Source of the DNA: CAYLLN01 sp036496265
GTDB taxonomy: Bacteria; Planctomycetota; Planctomycetia; Pirellulales; Pirellulaceae
DNA: 64,000 bases
Direction of reading: 5' to 3'
NCBI GenBank assembly: GCA_036496265.1
Contig: DASXLL010000338.1
Span: 1-64,000, forward strand
Shown: positions 50,925 to 59,144 of the stretch, in pieces
Layout of the letters: every line of letters starts with the position of its first letter
Numbering within the stretch: the stretch's first letter is position 1
Notes under the pieces: generated by a model
The model's database searches: none
What the model saw: only the letters and a program-made list of their open reading frames with translations
Told to the model about the DNA's origin: nothing
Program-made: the position numbers and the translations under genes

Positions 50925-51617
50925 TCACAAGGACGAGCGGCATGCCGGCCATGTCCAATGCCGATCGCTCGTTTGTTGCACGGTGTCAGCGGGGAAGCCA
51001 AGCGAGGTAACCAGGCTGCGGATTTCGTCCAGCGAGAGGGCGGCGTGGAGAGATTCGGCGAAGAGGCGTCGTTGGTTTACGTTGGCGCCGGCGGTGTACA
51101 CGGCGACGAGGTCTTTGAGCTGCTCGTCGGTTTCGGGCCGCAATAGGTCGCGGAAGAAAAGGAGGCCGCCAGCTTTGGCGACGCGGACGGCTCCGCGAAG
51201 AACATCAATCGGCTCGGGAATATGGTGAATGATGCTGTTGGACATCACCACGTCGAACATGGCATCGTTGAACGGCAGCTTTTTCGCATCGACGTGCGCC
51301 AGTTCGATTCGCTCGGTGAGGCCGTTAACTTCGACGTTGTAACGGGCCAGTTCGAGCATACTGACTGCAGCGTCAGCGGCCATGATCCGGCAGCCTGCGA
51401 GCTTTTGACAAAGTTCAATGGGAATCAAGGCGGTACCGGTACCGAGGTCGAGAATATCCAGTTCTGAATTCTGAATGCTGAATTCTGAATTCGAAATCGT
51501 GGTGAGCAGATCTTCCACAAATCTACGGTTCACCTCCGCGTGGTCCATCGCGTCGTAGTCGGCGGCTTCCGCCGGGGAGTCCATGACTTCGGATTCGAGG
51601 ATGCGGTTAAGCGTCAT
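50925..51617 (-). CDS. class I SAM methyltransferase with in-frame word repeat
   Basis: 230 residues from ATG 51617, which overlaps the TAA of the permease gene by 11 bases; a longer start inside the permease gene is unlikely. Motif I is LDILDLGTGTALIPIELCQ, followed by AADAAVSMLELARYN, DAKKLPFNDAMFDVVMSN and FFRDLLRPE. The residues just before motif I, NSEFSIQNSEL, are encoded by a small word repeat (51461-51496) and interrupt the N-terminal helix. The substrate is unknown. Coupling to a permease suggests the methylated compound may be moved by that transporter, but this is inference. Confidence 0.88.
   Translation of the reverse strand: MTLNRILESEVMDSPAEAADYDAMDHAEVNRRFVEDLLTTISNSEFSIQNSELDILDLGTGTALIPIELCQKLAGCRIMAADAAVSMLELARYNVEVNGLTERIELAHVDAKKLPFNDAMFDVVMSNSIIHHIPEPIDVLRGAVRVAKAGGLLFFRDLLRPETDEQLKDLVAVYTAGANVNQRRLFAESLHAALSLDEIRSLVTSLGFPADTVQQTSDRHWTWPACRSSL
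51461..51496. repeat. AATTCTG word repeat inside a methyltransferase gene
   Basis: The plus strand reads GTTCTGAATTCTGAATGCTG and AATTCTGAATTC; the unit TTCTGAAT or AATTCTGAAT recurs four times. It encodes NSEFSIQNSEL just before the SAM-binding motif. Words of this kind elsewhere in the window lie between genes. Confidence 0.75.
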
Positions 51618-53259
51618 CGGTGTGGTCTCCGGGAAGAAGAACATCGTCGCCTTCGACGGCGTGCATCATGTTGGGTTTTGTAAAGCAGCCCCAAGTGACG
51701 AGGAGGATTGCAACGAGGCCGTAGCCGAGCGTGTATTGATAGATGGGGCGTTGGAATTCGGCGGTGAGTTGCCAGGGGAGGAACATCGGGCTGCCCGGCA
51801 GGGGCGAATGCATGATGCCGAAGGCGACAAGCACCGCAGCGATGAGGAAAAAGACCCCGGCGCGGATCAAACGATGGTCGATCAGGGCAGCCAGGGCGGA
51901 AGCCCATAAGAGGCTGGTGATAATGAAGCCGCTGGCGAGCATGCGAATGGTTTGCAATTCGCCAGAAGTCTGCGGATTCAGTGGACCGCTAACAAACGGC
52001 AGCAGTTTCTCGGCGAAGATGAGCGCGAGTTGTGCGAGCGCAGGTACGCAGGCCAAGACCACGGCGGGATAGTGCCGCACCGGTGTAGAGTGAAAACTCT
52101 GCGCGGCGATTTCGAGACCGATGAAGATGAGAATCGGATAGACGGTGACCTTGGGAATGACGACATAGAGGTAACCAAAGTAACCCAGGACGCCTGCCGA
52201 TCCGACAAATAGCGCGGTGGCGAGAACATACGCCGCGCGGCCGCCCATGGCTTTGTAAGCCGGGTGGCCGATGTAGGGCGTGGTTTGAATGACGCCGCCG
52301 CACAGGCTGGCGAGAATCGTGGCGAGTGCTTCGACGGCAATGACCTGGCCGGTGTCATATTCGTCGCCAACAGCCGCCGCGCTTTCGGTGCAGTCGATGC
52401 CGCCGACAACCGTGGCGAGAGCAAAGGGAATCACGATTGGCAAGTAATTGAGCGAATCGCGAAACGCGCCGACCCATTCGAACCGGAACGCAGCCAGCCA
52501 TTCAGTCGGAAAAAGCCCCGCCGCCGGATCGATCGCTGTTGGCTCGTGAGGAAGAGCCAAGACTTCCGGCAAAATGTGCGAACCCTCGGCTGCTTGCAGT
52601 GCGTAGTACAAAACACCGCCCACCAGCAGTGAGCCGACAGCCCCCGGAATCTTGAAAGGAAGGTCGATGCGCGCGACAAGTGTCGTGAGCACCAGCGCCA
52701 GCGACACGAAGCCCACGATCGGCGAATGCAAAATCTCCAACAGCGGCAGGAAGCTGATCAGAACGAGCGCGACAGCAGCTAGCGAGCCGAGGAGGCCGGC
52801 CCGCGGCAGCGAACGGCGAATCCAGTTCGAGCCTACGGAACAGACCAGCTTGAACAACCCGCTGATGAAGATGCAGCAGATCCCGATGTGCCACGTGTGA
52901 ATCGCCGCGGTTTCGGGATCGAGACCGCGAGATTTGGCCGCAATGAATGCGGGGCCGAGTACGAAGAAGATCATGCCCAGCGTGCTCGGCGTATCGAGGC
53001 CGAGCGGCATGGCCGTGATGGTGTTTCTGCCGGTCTGACGCGCGAGACGAAACGCCAGCAGCGTGAACAGAAGGTCACCGACGAGCACGCCGATGGCAGT
53101 GCCGGGCACCATGCTGCGCAGGGCGATTTTGGTAGGAAATTCAAAGACGGCCGAAAGCAAGCTCACCGTCAACAACAAATTCGCGACGTTATCTAACATC
53201 AAGCCGAAAAACGCGTTAACGTCGCCCCAAGCGGCCCAAGGATAGCGCGGTTGGCTCAC
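51607..53259 (-). CDS. NCS2-family permease (xanthine/uracil/AzgA-like)
   Basis: 550 residues from GTG 53259, the first codon before the conserved N-terminus; no ATG upstream of the first helix is available. About 13-14 membrane helices are visible, beginning with FFGLMLDNVANLLLTVSLLS. The motif TAMPLGLDTPSTLGMIFFVL, IPFALATVVGGIDCTESAAA and QTTPYIGHPAYKAMGGRAAY are close to those of the AzgA/PurP branch, which carries purines. The nucleobase substrate is not identifiable. It couples to the methyltransferase gene through an 11-base overlap. Confidence 0.87.
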   Translation of the reverse strand: MSQPRYPWAAWGDVNAFFGLMLDNVANLLLTVSLLSAVFEFPTKIALRSMVPGTAIGVLVGDLLFTLLAFRLARQTGRNTITAMPLGLDTPSTLGMIFFVLGPAFIAAKSRGLDPETAAIHTWHIGICCIFISGLFKLVCSVGSNWIRRSLPRAGLLGSLAAVALVLISFLPLLEILHSPIVGFVSLALVLTTLVARIDLPFKIPGAVGSLLVGGVLYYALQAAEGSHILPEVLALPHEPTAIDPAAGLFPTEWLAAFRFEWVGAFRDSLNYLPIVIPFALATVVGGIDCTESAAAVGDEYDTGQVIAVEALATILASLCGGVIQTTPYIGHPAYKAMGGRAAYVLATALFVGSAGVLGYFGYLYVVIPKVTVYPILIFIGLEIAAQSFHSTPVRHYPAVVLACVPALAQLALIFAEKLLPFVSGPLNPQTSGELQTIRMLASGFIITSLLWASALAALIDHRLIRAGVFFLIAAVLVAFGIMHSPLPGSPMFLPWQLTAEFQRPIYQYTLGYGLVAILLVTWGCFTKPNMMHAVEGDDVLLPGDHTDDA

Positions 53260-53613
53260 AGAAATTGCAGCGGCACAGTGTTTGCGAAATGGGTGCGGTG
53301 AGTCTAGGATGCCTCGGAAACACTGTCAAATCGGCGGATGCGTGCCATAGCTCGGTCGTATTCAGGCGGGTTCGCCATCGGCGGTTCGTGGCAGAGCTCT
53401 CGGATGCTGATTTTTTCGGCCAACGAACATGCCAGCCCGAGCGTGCATGCGTACAATTGCTGCCGGCGACTTGAATGCCTTGGCCAAGCGTGACTTTCCG
53501 GCGGCGATTGCTAAACTGATTCGCTGGGCTGAGTTACGGCGTTGAAAAGACCGTTTCCCAGAGATCCTTTTCTCATCAGGGCGAACTAACCTCACTGCCA
53601 GCCGTAGAAATCG
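53260..53613. other. 354-base divergent intergenic region
   Basis: This gap lies between the permease (minus) and the ECF sigma gene (plus). A minus-strand 77-codon ORF is possible but lacks a ribosome site and any family look, so I leave it out. No hairpin or repeat of note is visible; promoters for both sides must lie here but I could not place them. Confidence 0.5.
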
Positions 53614-54252
53614 ATGAAAGCCACGTTGCCCGAGCCGAAAACCATTATGCGGCAGCCTTCTTCGCTGAGCGACGAAGAGCTGCTCATGGGTTATCGCGAG
53701 TCGAGTGAATCCAGCCTGTTTCAGGAACTGGTTCGCCGATACGAGCGGGAGCTGTATAGCTATCTGCGACGATACTTGGGCGACGCGGAGATGGCCGAGG
53801 ATGCGTTTCAGGCGGCCTTTTTACAGGTCCACCTGAAATGCGACCAGTATGAGCCCGGCCGGGCGTTTCGGCCGTGGCTCTACACGATTGCCACCAACCA
53901 GGCGATCGACGCTCAGCGTCGTAGCCGGCGGCATCGGATGGTCAGCCTCGATCGCAGCAGTCCCAGGGACGGCGAGGATGTCGGCAAGCTGCTCGATTTG
54001 TTGACGAGCAAGGAGCCGACGGCGCCGGCGCAGCTAAACGCGGCTGAGCGGTCCGCGTGGCTGCACGCGGCCGTCGAGCAACTGCCCGAGGGGCTGCGAG
54101 ACGTCGTACACCTAGTTTACTTCCAGGAATTGAAATACCGCGAGGCAGCCGAAGCTTTGGACATTCCGGTGGGCACGGTGAAGAGTCGCATGCACGCCGC
54201 GGTTGCCAAATTGAATGAAATCTGGAATCAAAGTCAGCCGCAATCACCATAG
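53614..54252 (+). CDS. ECF-type RNA polymerase sigma factor
   Basis: 212 residues. Region 2: QELVRRYERELYSYLRRYLG and EDAFQAAFLQVHLKCDQYEPG, then FRPWLYTIATNQAIDAQRRS. Region 4: LPEGLRDVVHLVYFQELKYR and EAAEALDIPVGTVKSRMHAA. These are typical of the ECF class. The Arg-rich linker SRRHRMVSLDRSSPRDGE is long. The stop codon overlaps or touches the next gene: TAGTG, so the anti-sigma gene may be coupled. A pair of sigma and membrane anti-sigma factors usually senses envelope stress; here the sensor half is unusual. Confidence 0.94.
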   Translation: MKATLPEPKTIMRQPSSLSDEELLMGYRESSESSLFQELVRRYERELYSYLRRYLGDAEMAEDAFQAAFLQVHLKCDQYEPGRAFRPWLYTIATNQAIDAQRRSRRHRMVSLDRSSPRDGEDVGKLLDLLTSKEPTAPAQLNAAERSAWLHAAVEQLPEGLRDVVHLVYFQELKYREAAEALDIPVGTVKSRMHAAVAKLNEIWNQSQPQSP

Positions 54253-54293
54253 TGACAAGCGCCCGAATTATCGGCGTATTAATAATCACAGCC

Positions 54294-55292
54294 ATGACTA
54301 GTCCGTCACGCGAACATTTGCTCGGCTATCTGCTCGGTGCCCTTTCGCCGGAGGAACACGAGCAAGTCGAGATCGAGATCGAGCGAAATTCGACGCTGCG
54401 GGATGAGATGCAGCGGCTGAAGGCTTGTGTGGAGAACGTGGGTTTGGCCGAAGAGCGGCAGGCGTGGGAGCCGCCGGCAGGACTGGCCGAGCGGACTTGC
54501 CGGTTTGTCGCGGAGGCGGCGCGGAGAGTTCATCTGCCGCCGGGCCGGCTGTCGGGTCAGGATGTCGAGCGGGAACGGCGGTTCACCTGGTCAGACTTTG
54601 TGACAATCGCAGCAGTGATCGTTGCCGCGGCGTCATTATTCTTTCCCGCGCTATCGTTCAGTAGGTCCGCGTCACAGATTACAACGTGCCAGAATCAGTT
54701 GCGGCTCATTGGCTTCGGAATGCAACAATACAGCGACCTGCAACCGGACCATAGCTTTCCGGGCCCCGAGGCCGAGGGTCCGCGGGCTGCTGCCGGCATC
54801 GTCGCGCCACTGTTAGTGAGTCAGAACCTCGCGAATTCACAGATGTTCTTGTGTCCGGGGCCGCCGCGGAGCGGCGATGCCGGCAACGCTCGGATGCCGA
54901 TGCTGGACGAACTTGATCGGTCGGCCGGCAAGCAGCTTGTCGCTCTGCAAAAGGCGATGGGCGGCGATTACGGGTTCAACATGGGCTATGTCGATGGCGG
55001 AAAACTCGTGCGAGCCGCCAATAGCCGTCGCGGGCAGTATGTATTGGCCGGCGACGCACCGAGCAACTCGCGGCCGCGGCGGGCGAGCGCCAATCATGCC
55101 GATCGTGGGCAAAACGTGCTCTTCGAAGACGGCCACGTTCACTTTTTGCGGCAATTGCCAATCGATCCCATGCTCGACGATCCGTTCCATAATCGGAACG
55201 GCTGGGTCGCCGCCGGCGTTGACCGCGATGACGCGGTGCTGGGCGCGAGCGAAGATTCGCCGATTCCGGTGACGCTTATTAGCGACCGCTAA
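54294..55292 (+). CDS. membrane anti-sigma factor fused to DUF1559-like (prepilin-like) domain
   Basis: 332 residues from ATG 54294; GTG 54252, overlapping the sigma stop codon, is the alternative start. Residues 1-60 are an anti-sigma-type helical start (REHLLGYLLGALSPEEHEQV), with no zinc HxxxCxxC motif visible. One transmembrane helix follows (near 104-122). The C-terminal periplasmic part resembles the DUF1559 prepilin-like family: CQNQLRLIGFGMQQYSDLQP with H-x9-DG text NHADRGQNVLFEDGHVHFLR. This joins a regulator to a planctomycete pseudopilin module. It probably holds the ECF factor until an outer signal frees it. Confidence 0.85.
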   Translation: MTSPSREHLLGYLLGALSPEEHEQVEIEIERNSTLRDEMQRLKACVENVGLAEERQAWEPPAGLAERTCRFVAEAARRVHLPPGRLSGQDVERERRFTWSDFVTIAAVIVAAASLFFPALSFSRSASQITTCQNQLRLIGFGMQQYSDLQPDHSFPGPEAEGPRAAAGIVAPLLVSQNLANSQMFLCPGPPRSGDAGNARMPMLDELDRSAGKQLVALQKAMGGDYGFNMGYVDGGKLVRAANSRRGQYVLAGDAPSNSRPRRASANHADRGQNVLFEDGHVHFLRQLPIDPMLDDPFHNRNGWVAAGVDRDDAVLGASEDSPIPVTLISDR

Positions 55293-55347
55293 TCCCTCAG
55301 GCAATCGCCGCAGCTAACTTCACTTGACGGCTAATAAAACCTATACA

Positions 55348-55410
55348 AACCCGAAGCGTAAGCGAGGGAATCAAGCCAGTTGGGGCGGTCCCTCGCTTAC
55401 GCTTCGGGTT
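55348..55410. repeat. inverted pair of AACCCGAAGCGTAAGCGAGG repeats
   Basis: Copy one (55348-55367) and its reverse complement (55391-55410) face each other around about 23 bases in the gap between the anti-sigma and D-aminoacylase genes. This is the same core as inside iscS and after the hydrolase at 15878. As an inverted pair it could fold into a long stem. Confidence 0.85.
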
Positions 55411-55424
55411 AGTGTTAGACGTTC

Positions 55425-57095
55425 TTAATTCAAATTGTGCCGCAGCGCCTTGCCCGGCTTCTCGCCCGTGTGTTGCCCTTGCTTAAGGACCACCTTTCCG
55501 TTCACGATCACGTACTCAATCCCATCGTTGTATTGAAACGGGTCGGTATACGTCGCGTGGTCGATGATCTTCGCCGGATCAAAGATGCAGAGATCGGCAG
55601 CCAAGCCTTCGCGTATTAAGCCGCGATCTTTGAGGCCGAGTTTGTTCGCATTCAGGCTGGTCATCTTGCGAATGGCGTCTTCCAGCGTGAGGACCTTGCG
55701 CTCGCGGACGTAAACGCCGAGGACGCGGGGGAAAGTGCCGAAGTTGCGCGGGTGTGGATTGCCGCGGCGCAGCTCGCCTTCGATCGAATAGGCTGAGCCG
55801 TCGCTACCGATCGAGCACCACGGCTGAGCGAGGGCCAGGTTCATATCCTCCTCGGTGTGATGGGCATACACGGTCGAAACGGAGCCTTCTTCTTCGAGCA
55901 GCAGGTCGAAAAGCACGTCGAGGCTGTCAGGCGTGGGGTTCTTGTCGCGAGTGCGGATGTCGATGACGCGGTCCATTGTCTGACCTTCGTATTGCGAGCG
56001 GCCGCTGATGAGCATCCGCGACCAATCGCCGCCAACGGCCGTGAAGTGGTTGTACCAGCCCGCAATGCCGCCGCGGATGTCGCGTTTCATCTTCTCGCGT
56101 TCCTGGGGGTCCTTAAGTCGGGCCAGCATTTGCGACTTGCCACCTTCGTGGGCCCAAGGCGGCACGATACTGGAGAGATTGTTGTTGCCCCGCGTATAGG
56201 GATAAACATTCGTCTGTACATTGACGCCGCGGGCGCGAGCGGCGTTGATCAAGTCGACAATTTCCTTCATCCGTCCCCAATACTGTTGGTCGGCGATTTT
56301 GACGTGGATAATATCGACGGGAACGCCGGCTTTCTCGCCGACGGCGATAGCCTCGCGAATCGCCTCGAAAACGCCCGTTCCTTCATTGCGATTGTGCGTC
56401 GAAAAGAGGCCACCGTGTTTTTTGACCGGTTCGCAGAGCAAGACGATGTCGTCCGTCGTCGCCAACGAGCCCGGCGGCATCGCCAGCATGCTGGAAAGGC
56501 CAAACGCGCCGTCTTGCATCGCCTGGTCGATCACCTTTTGCATCTCCGCGAACTGCGCTTTCGTCGGCCGGTCATAGGATTGGCCCATCGCCGCTTGCCA
56601 GGCGTTATCCAGCCCGATGTACGACACGACATTGACCGAAACGCCAGCTTTTTCGACGACCTGAAAATACTCGCCCAGCGTCGACCACGTCGTCGGCTGG
56701 CCACCAACCAGCATCGATTGCGGCTTAAGCTGCCCGACGCGCGGCCCGGCCGAAGATCCTTCGCCGAGAACTTCCGTCGTCACCCCCTGGCGGATTTTGC
56801 TCTGAGCCAAACCATCTTCGAGCAGCAACGTATCCGAATGCGAATGCATATCAATAAAGCCCGGCGCGACGACCAGGCCATCGGCACGAATCTGCGGCGT
56901 CGTGGCCAGCGCCGGCAGTTGCCCGACAAAGACGATCTTGCCACCGCGAATACCGATGTCCGCATAAAACCACGGATTGCCCGTTCCATCGACGACCTTG
57001 CCGCCGTAGATGGCGAGGTCGTAGGGGGCTTGGGCGTGCAGAGCGGCTGCGCTGAGCAGTGAAACAAGGAGGACGAGTTGGGAAAGGAGTCGCAT
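55425..57095 (-). CDS. secreted N-acyl-D-amino-acid deacylase (D-aminoacylase family)
   Basis: 556 residues. The start at about 57095 begins a signal peptide (RLLSQLVLLVSLLSAAALHA); the longer frame to 57197 is not supported. The amidohydrolase core includes the HxH metal site in PGFIDMHSHSDTLLLED, LCEPVKKHGGLFSTHNRNEG, DIIHVKIADQQYW and CSIGSDGSAYS near the end, all as in D-aminoacylase. These zinc enzymes release D-amino acids from N-acyl derivatives and are usually cytoplasmic; the clear signal peptide suggests an exported version. It stands alone, with a repeat downstream and an odd motif cluster upstream. Confidence 0.9.
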   Translation of the reverse strand: MRLLSQLVLLVSLLSAAALHAQAPYDLAIYGGKVVDGTGNPWFYADIGIRGGKIVFVGQLPALATTPQIRADGLVVAPGFIDMHSHSDTLLLEDGLAQSKIRQGVTTEVLGEGSSAGPRVGQLKPQSMLVGGQPTTWSTLGEYFQVVEKAGVSVNVVSYIGLDNAWQAAMGQSYDRPTKAQFAEMQKVIDQAMQDGAFGLSSMLAMPPGSLATTDDIVLLCEPVKKHGGLFSTHNRNEGTGVFEAIREAIAVGEKAGVPVDIIHVKIADQQYWGRMKEIVDLINAARARGVNVQTNVYPYTRGNNNLSSIVPPWAHEGGKSQMLARLKDPQEREKMKRDIRGGIAGWYNHFTAVGGDWSRMLISGRSQYEGQTMDRVIDIRTRDKNPTPDSLDVLFDLLLEEEGSVSTVYAHHTEEDMNLALAQPWCSIGSDGSAYSIEGELRRGNPHPRNFGTFPRVLGVYVRERKVLTLEDAIRKMTSLNANKLGLKDRGLIREGLAADLCIFDPAKIIDHATYTDPFQYNDGIEYVIVNGKVVLKQGQHTGEKPGKALRHNLN

Positions 57096-57162
57096 GGCGG
57101 AAATCCGGAAAACAAGTTCAGAGAAAAACCAAGAACGGAAGAAACAAGTTCTGGCGCACGGT

Positions 57163-57458
57163 GCTAACATTTGCAGGAAACTTTTCTTGGAGAACATGTT
57201 AGCGCTTTCGCGGAAGTTGGTGTGCGGCTGAAGGTTGGGACGACTAACATTTCAAAAGCAGTACTAACATCGAAAGTGATGTTAGCCGCTGGGGATATTG
57301 CCGGGGAACAAGGCTCCAATTTGCATTGCTCAAATTTGTGACCCGTGGGTGGTGACGGCTAATATTTGGGGAGAATTTTTGGCAGCTAATATGCGGAAGT
57401 CGTGATGGGGAAAGGGGTTGGTTTGTTTGGCATTGCTAATATTACTGCGGGTATTAGC
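57163..57458. repeat. cluster of GCTAAYAT motifs
   Basis: Nine copies of GCTAAYAT, ACTAACAT or their reverse complement ATGTTAGC/TATTAGC lie within about 300 bases: 57163, 57196 (-), 57243, 57263, 57279 (-), 57358, 57385, 57435 and 57452 (-). Two are spaced 20 bases apart in the same direction. The region lies just upstream of the D-aminoacylase gene and downstream of the decayed gene at 57704. It could be a cluster of regulator sites or another word-repeat family. The remainder of the 57096-57703 gap shows nothing recognisable. Confidence 0.55.
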
Positions 57459-57703
57459 GAGTGGTAAGCAATGATCGGGCGAGGTTGCGGGGCGTTGATG
57501 GGGCGTAGTGGATGGCTGAAATGGCAGGCTTGGGGCCAACAAGGAGCTTCCTGCAAATTGTATACCAATGTACAGTAATTACGGCTTTTGCTCTCAGGCC
57601 GAGATCGCGAATTGCTTGACGGTGGTCTGGGACCGGAAGACAATCCAAGCGAGGCGTTTTCTTTCCGACCGAGCGCATTTTTTGAAAAAACTGCGTCAGA
57701 ATC

Positions 57704-58121
57704 ATGCCGCGCCGCGGCTTCCAATCCGATCGCCCGCGCTCGACTCGCAGACTGTTGTTGGAGGCGCTGGAATCGCGCGCCGTTCCGGCTGGTGTGTGTG
57801 CCAATTCATGCGATCGTGCCGCTGGATAGCATCAATTCGGGCGCAATCGTAGGGGCTGCATTGCGTTCGGATGGAACGCTGGAATTGATAGGCGACAAAT
57901 CGAATGACTACGAGCGACCTTGGAGTTGGACGGTTAGTAAAGGCGGTGTATTGCTCGATCAGCGCGCCTTTGCAACGCCGCCCGACAAAACGAACGGGGG
58001 CATGAACCAAATCGCGCCCGACGGGTCGAAGATGCTGGGAACGCTGTTCGAGATTAATGATTCTGGCTCTCCGCTGCCGCTGAAATTGCAGGCATTTCTA
58101 ACTCACAGCTTAATCAGCCGG
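57704..58121 (+). pseudogene. decayed exported-protein gene with frameshift in a GT run
   Basis: ATG 57704 opens a planctomycete leader (STRRLLLEALESRAVPAGVC) of the LEDRRLL type seen in the subtilase, but the frame stops in TAG near 57830. From the GTGTGTGTG run at 57792-57800 another frame reads on as CVPIHAIVPLDSINSGAIVG, DGTLELIGDKSND and MNQIAPDGSKMLGTLFEIND, which looks like real protein. Adding one GT unit would join the two, so loss of two bases (or one gained) is the simplest explanation. The open frame then runs into sequence antisense to the RluA gene and loses protein-like character; a third frame ends at TGA 58156. It is therefore also truncated. Parent family not recognised. Confidence 0.55.
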
Positions 58122-59078
58122 TTACGGTTGTTGCCGGTCTTTTTTCTGCTGTTTGATGAACCGCTCTATTTCGCTTGGCAGCGGGCTCTGAAAACGCAAC
58201 GGCTCACCACTGATCGGATGCTCAAATCCAAGCAGCCGAGCATGCAGCGCCAGCCGCCGATGCGGCCACTGCGGATGCCGGGCGACTTCCGGTTCATATC
58301 GCTCATCTCCCAGCACTGGATGCCCAGCCTCGGCAAAATGAACGCGAATTTGGTTGCGGCGGCCGGTTTCGAGGCGAACTTGAACCAGCGTTGCGCCGTC
58401 AAGATGCGAAATGACTCGGTAATGCGTGATCGCGACTTGCCCGATGGATTCATCGGCGGTGGAAAAGCGGTTTAAATCTTTATCGGTCGCCAATAAAGAC
58501 TCGAACGTGCCTTGTTTGACCTTGAGTCGGCCGGCGACGAGTGCAATATATTCCCGCTCCGGCTTGCTCGCCGCGAATTGATCTTTTATCTGACGCATGA
58601 TCTCGGCCGATTTACCGAAAACGAGCAAGCCGGAAACGCCCCGATCGAGCCGATGCACCGGAAACGCGCCGTGGCCCTTGGCGACGTGACGGACGTAGGC
58701 ATCGACTTTGTCCTTCAAAGTGTTGGTCTCCTTGCGGCGCGTCGGAACCGTTAACAGCTCAGCCGGCTTATCGACGACAAGGAGATGTTTGTCCTCAAAC
58801 ACGACGGAGAAGCCTAGGTTGCGCCTCGCCTTCGGCTTAGGGTGATACCGCTGGTTCGCATCGTATTTCAGCTCGACCTTGTCGCCCGCGCGCAGCCGAT
58901 CGGCCGGCTGCGTGGCCAGCGCACCGTTGAGTTGGACGCAGCCGTGATCAAAGAGACCGATGATTTGCGAGTGTGATAGGCCGCACAGCTCTTTAACGAG
59001 GTGATCGAGACGGTGGCCGACGAGTCCAGACTCGTTGGCGACAACGGCGGATTTATGGGCAAGCGGCATGAATGTCAT
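58122..59078 (-). CDS. RluA-family pseudouridine synthase
   Basis: 318 residues; ATG 59069 is a possible shorter start, since the first residues fall at the edge of a word repeat. An N-terminal S4 domain (RLDHLVKELCGLSHSQIIGL, GCVQLNGA) leads into the catalytic domain: FEDKHLLVVDKPAELLTVP, the active-site Asp in VHRLDRGVSGLLVFGKS and LETGRRNQIRVHFAEAGHPVLGD (in two blocks). The enzyme isomerises uridine in rRNA or tRNA; the exact target (RluA, RluC or RluD site) is not readable. Convergent with the decayed gene at 57704. Confidence 0.94.
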   Translation of the reverse strand: MTFMPLAHKSAVVANESGLVGHRLDHLVKELCGLSHSQIIGLFDHGCVQLNGALATQPADRLRAGDKVELKYDANQRYHPKPKARRNLGFSVVFEDKHLLVVDKPAELLTVPTRRKETNTLKDKVDAYVRHVAKGHGAFPVHRLDRGVSGLLVFGKSAEIMRQIKDQFAASKPEREYIALVAGRLKVKQGTFESLLATDKDLNRFSTADESIGQVAITHYRVISHLDGATLVQVRLETGRRNQIRVHFAEAGHPVLGDERYEPEVARHPQWPHRRLALHARLLGFEHPISGEPLRFQSPLPSEIERFIKQQKKDRQQP

Positions 59079-59141
59079 TTGTCATTCGTCACTTGTCATT
59101 TGTAAAGGAGCAAATGACGAATGACAAATGACCAATGACAA
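59072..59141. repeat. AATGAC-word hairpin repeat
   Basis: Left arm ATGTCATTTGTCATTCGTCA (from 59072) and right arm CAAATGACGAATGACAAATG (from 59111) are near-perfect reverse complements, about 30 bases each, around eight bases. It lies between the SGNH hydrolase stop and the RluA-type start, both on the minus strand. The words are shared with 11833-11910. Confidence 0.85.
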
Positions 59142-59144
59142 CGG

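Noticed and set aside
53362..53595. 77-codon minus-strand ORF upstream of the ECF sigma gene
   Set aside because: No ribosome site and no family look, and the only support is openness in a GC-rich region.
55857..57062. Plus-strand 401-codon ORF over the D-aminoacylase
   Set aside because: Shadow frame rich in Arg and Asp runs with no recognisable domain.
59072..59141. CRISPR-like appearance of the periodic AATGAC words
   Set aside because: No spacers of constant length, units are only 7-8 bases, arms are inverted and no cas gene is near.
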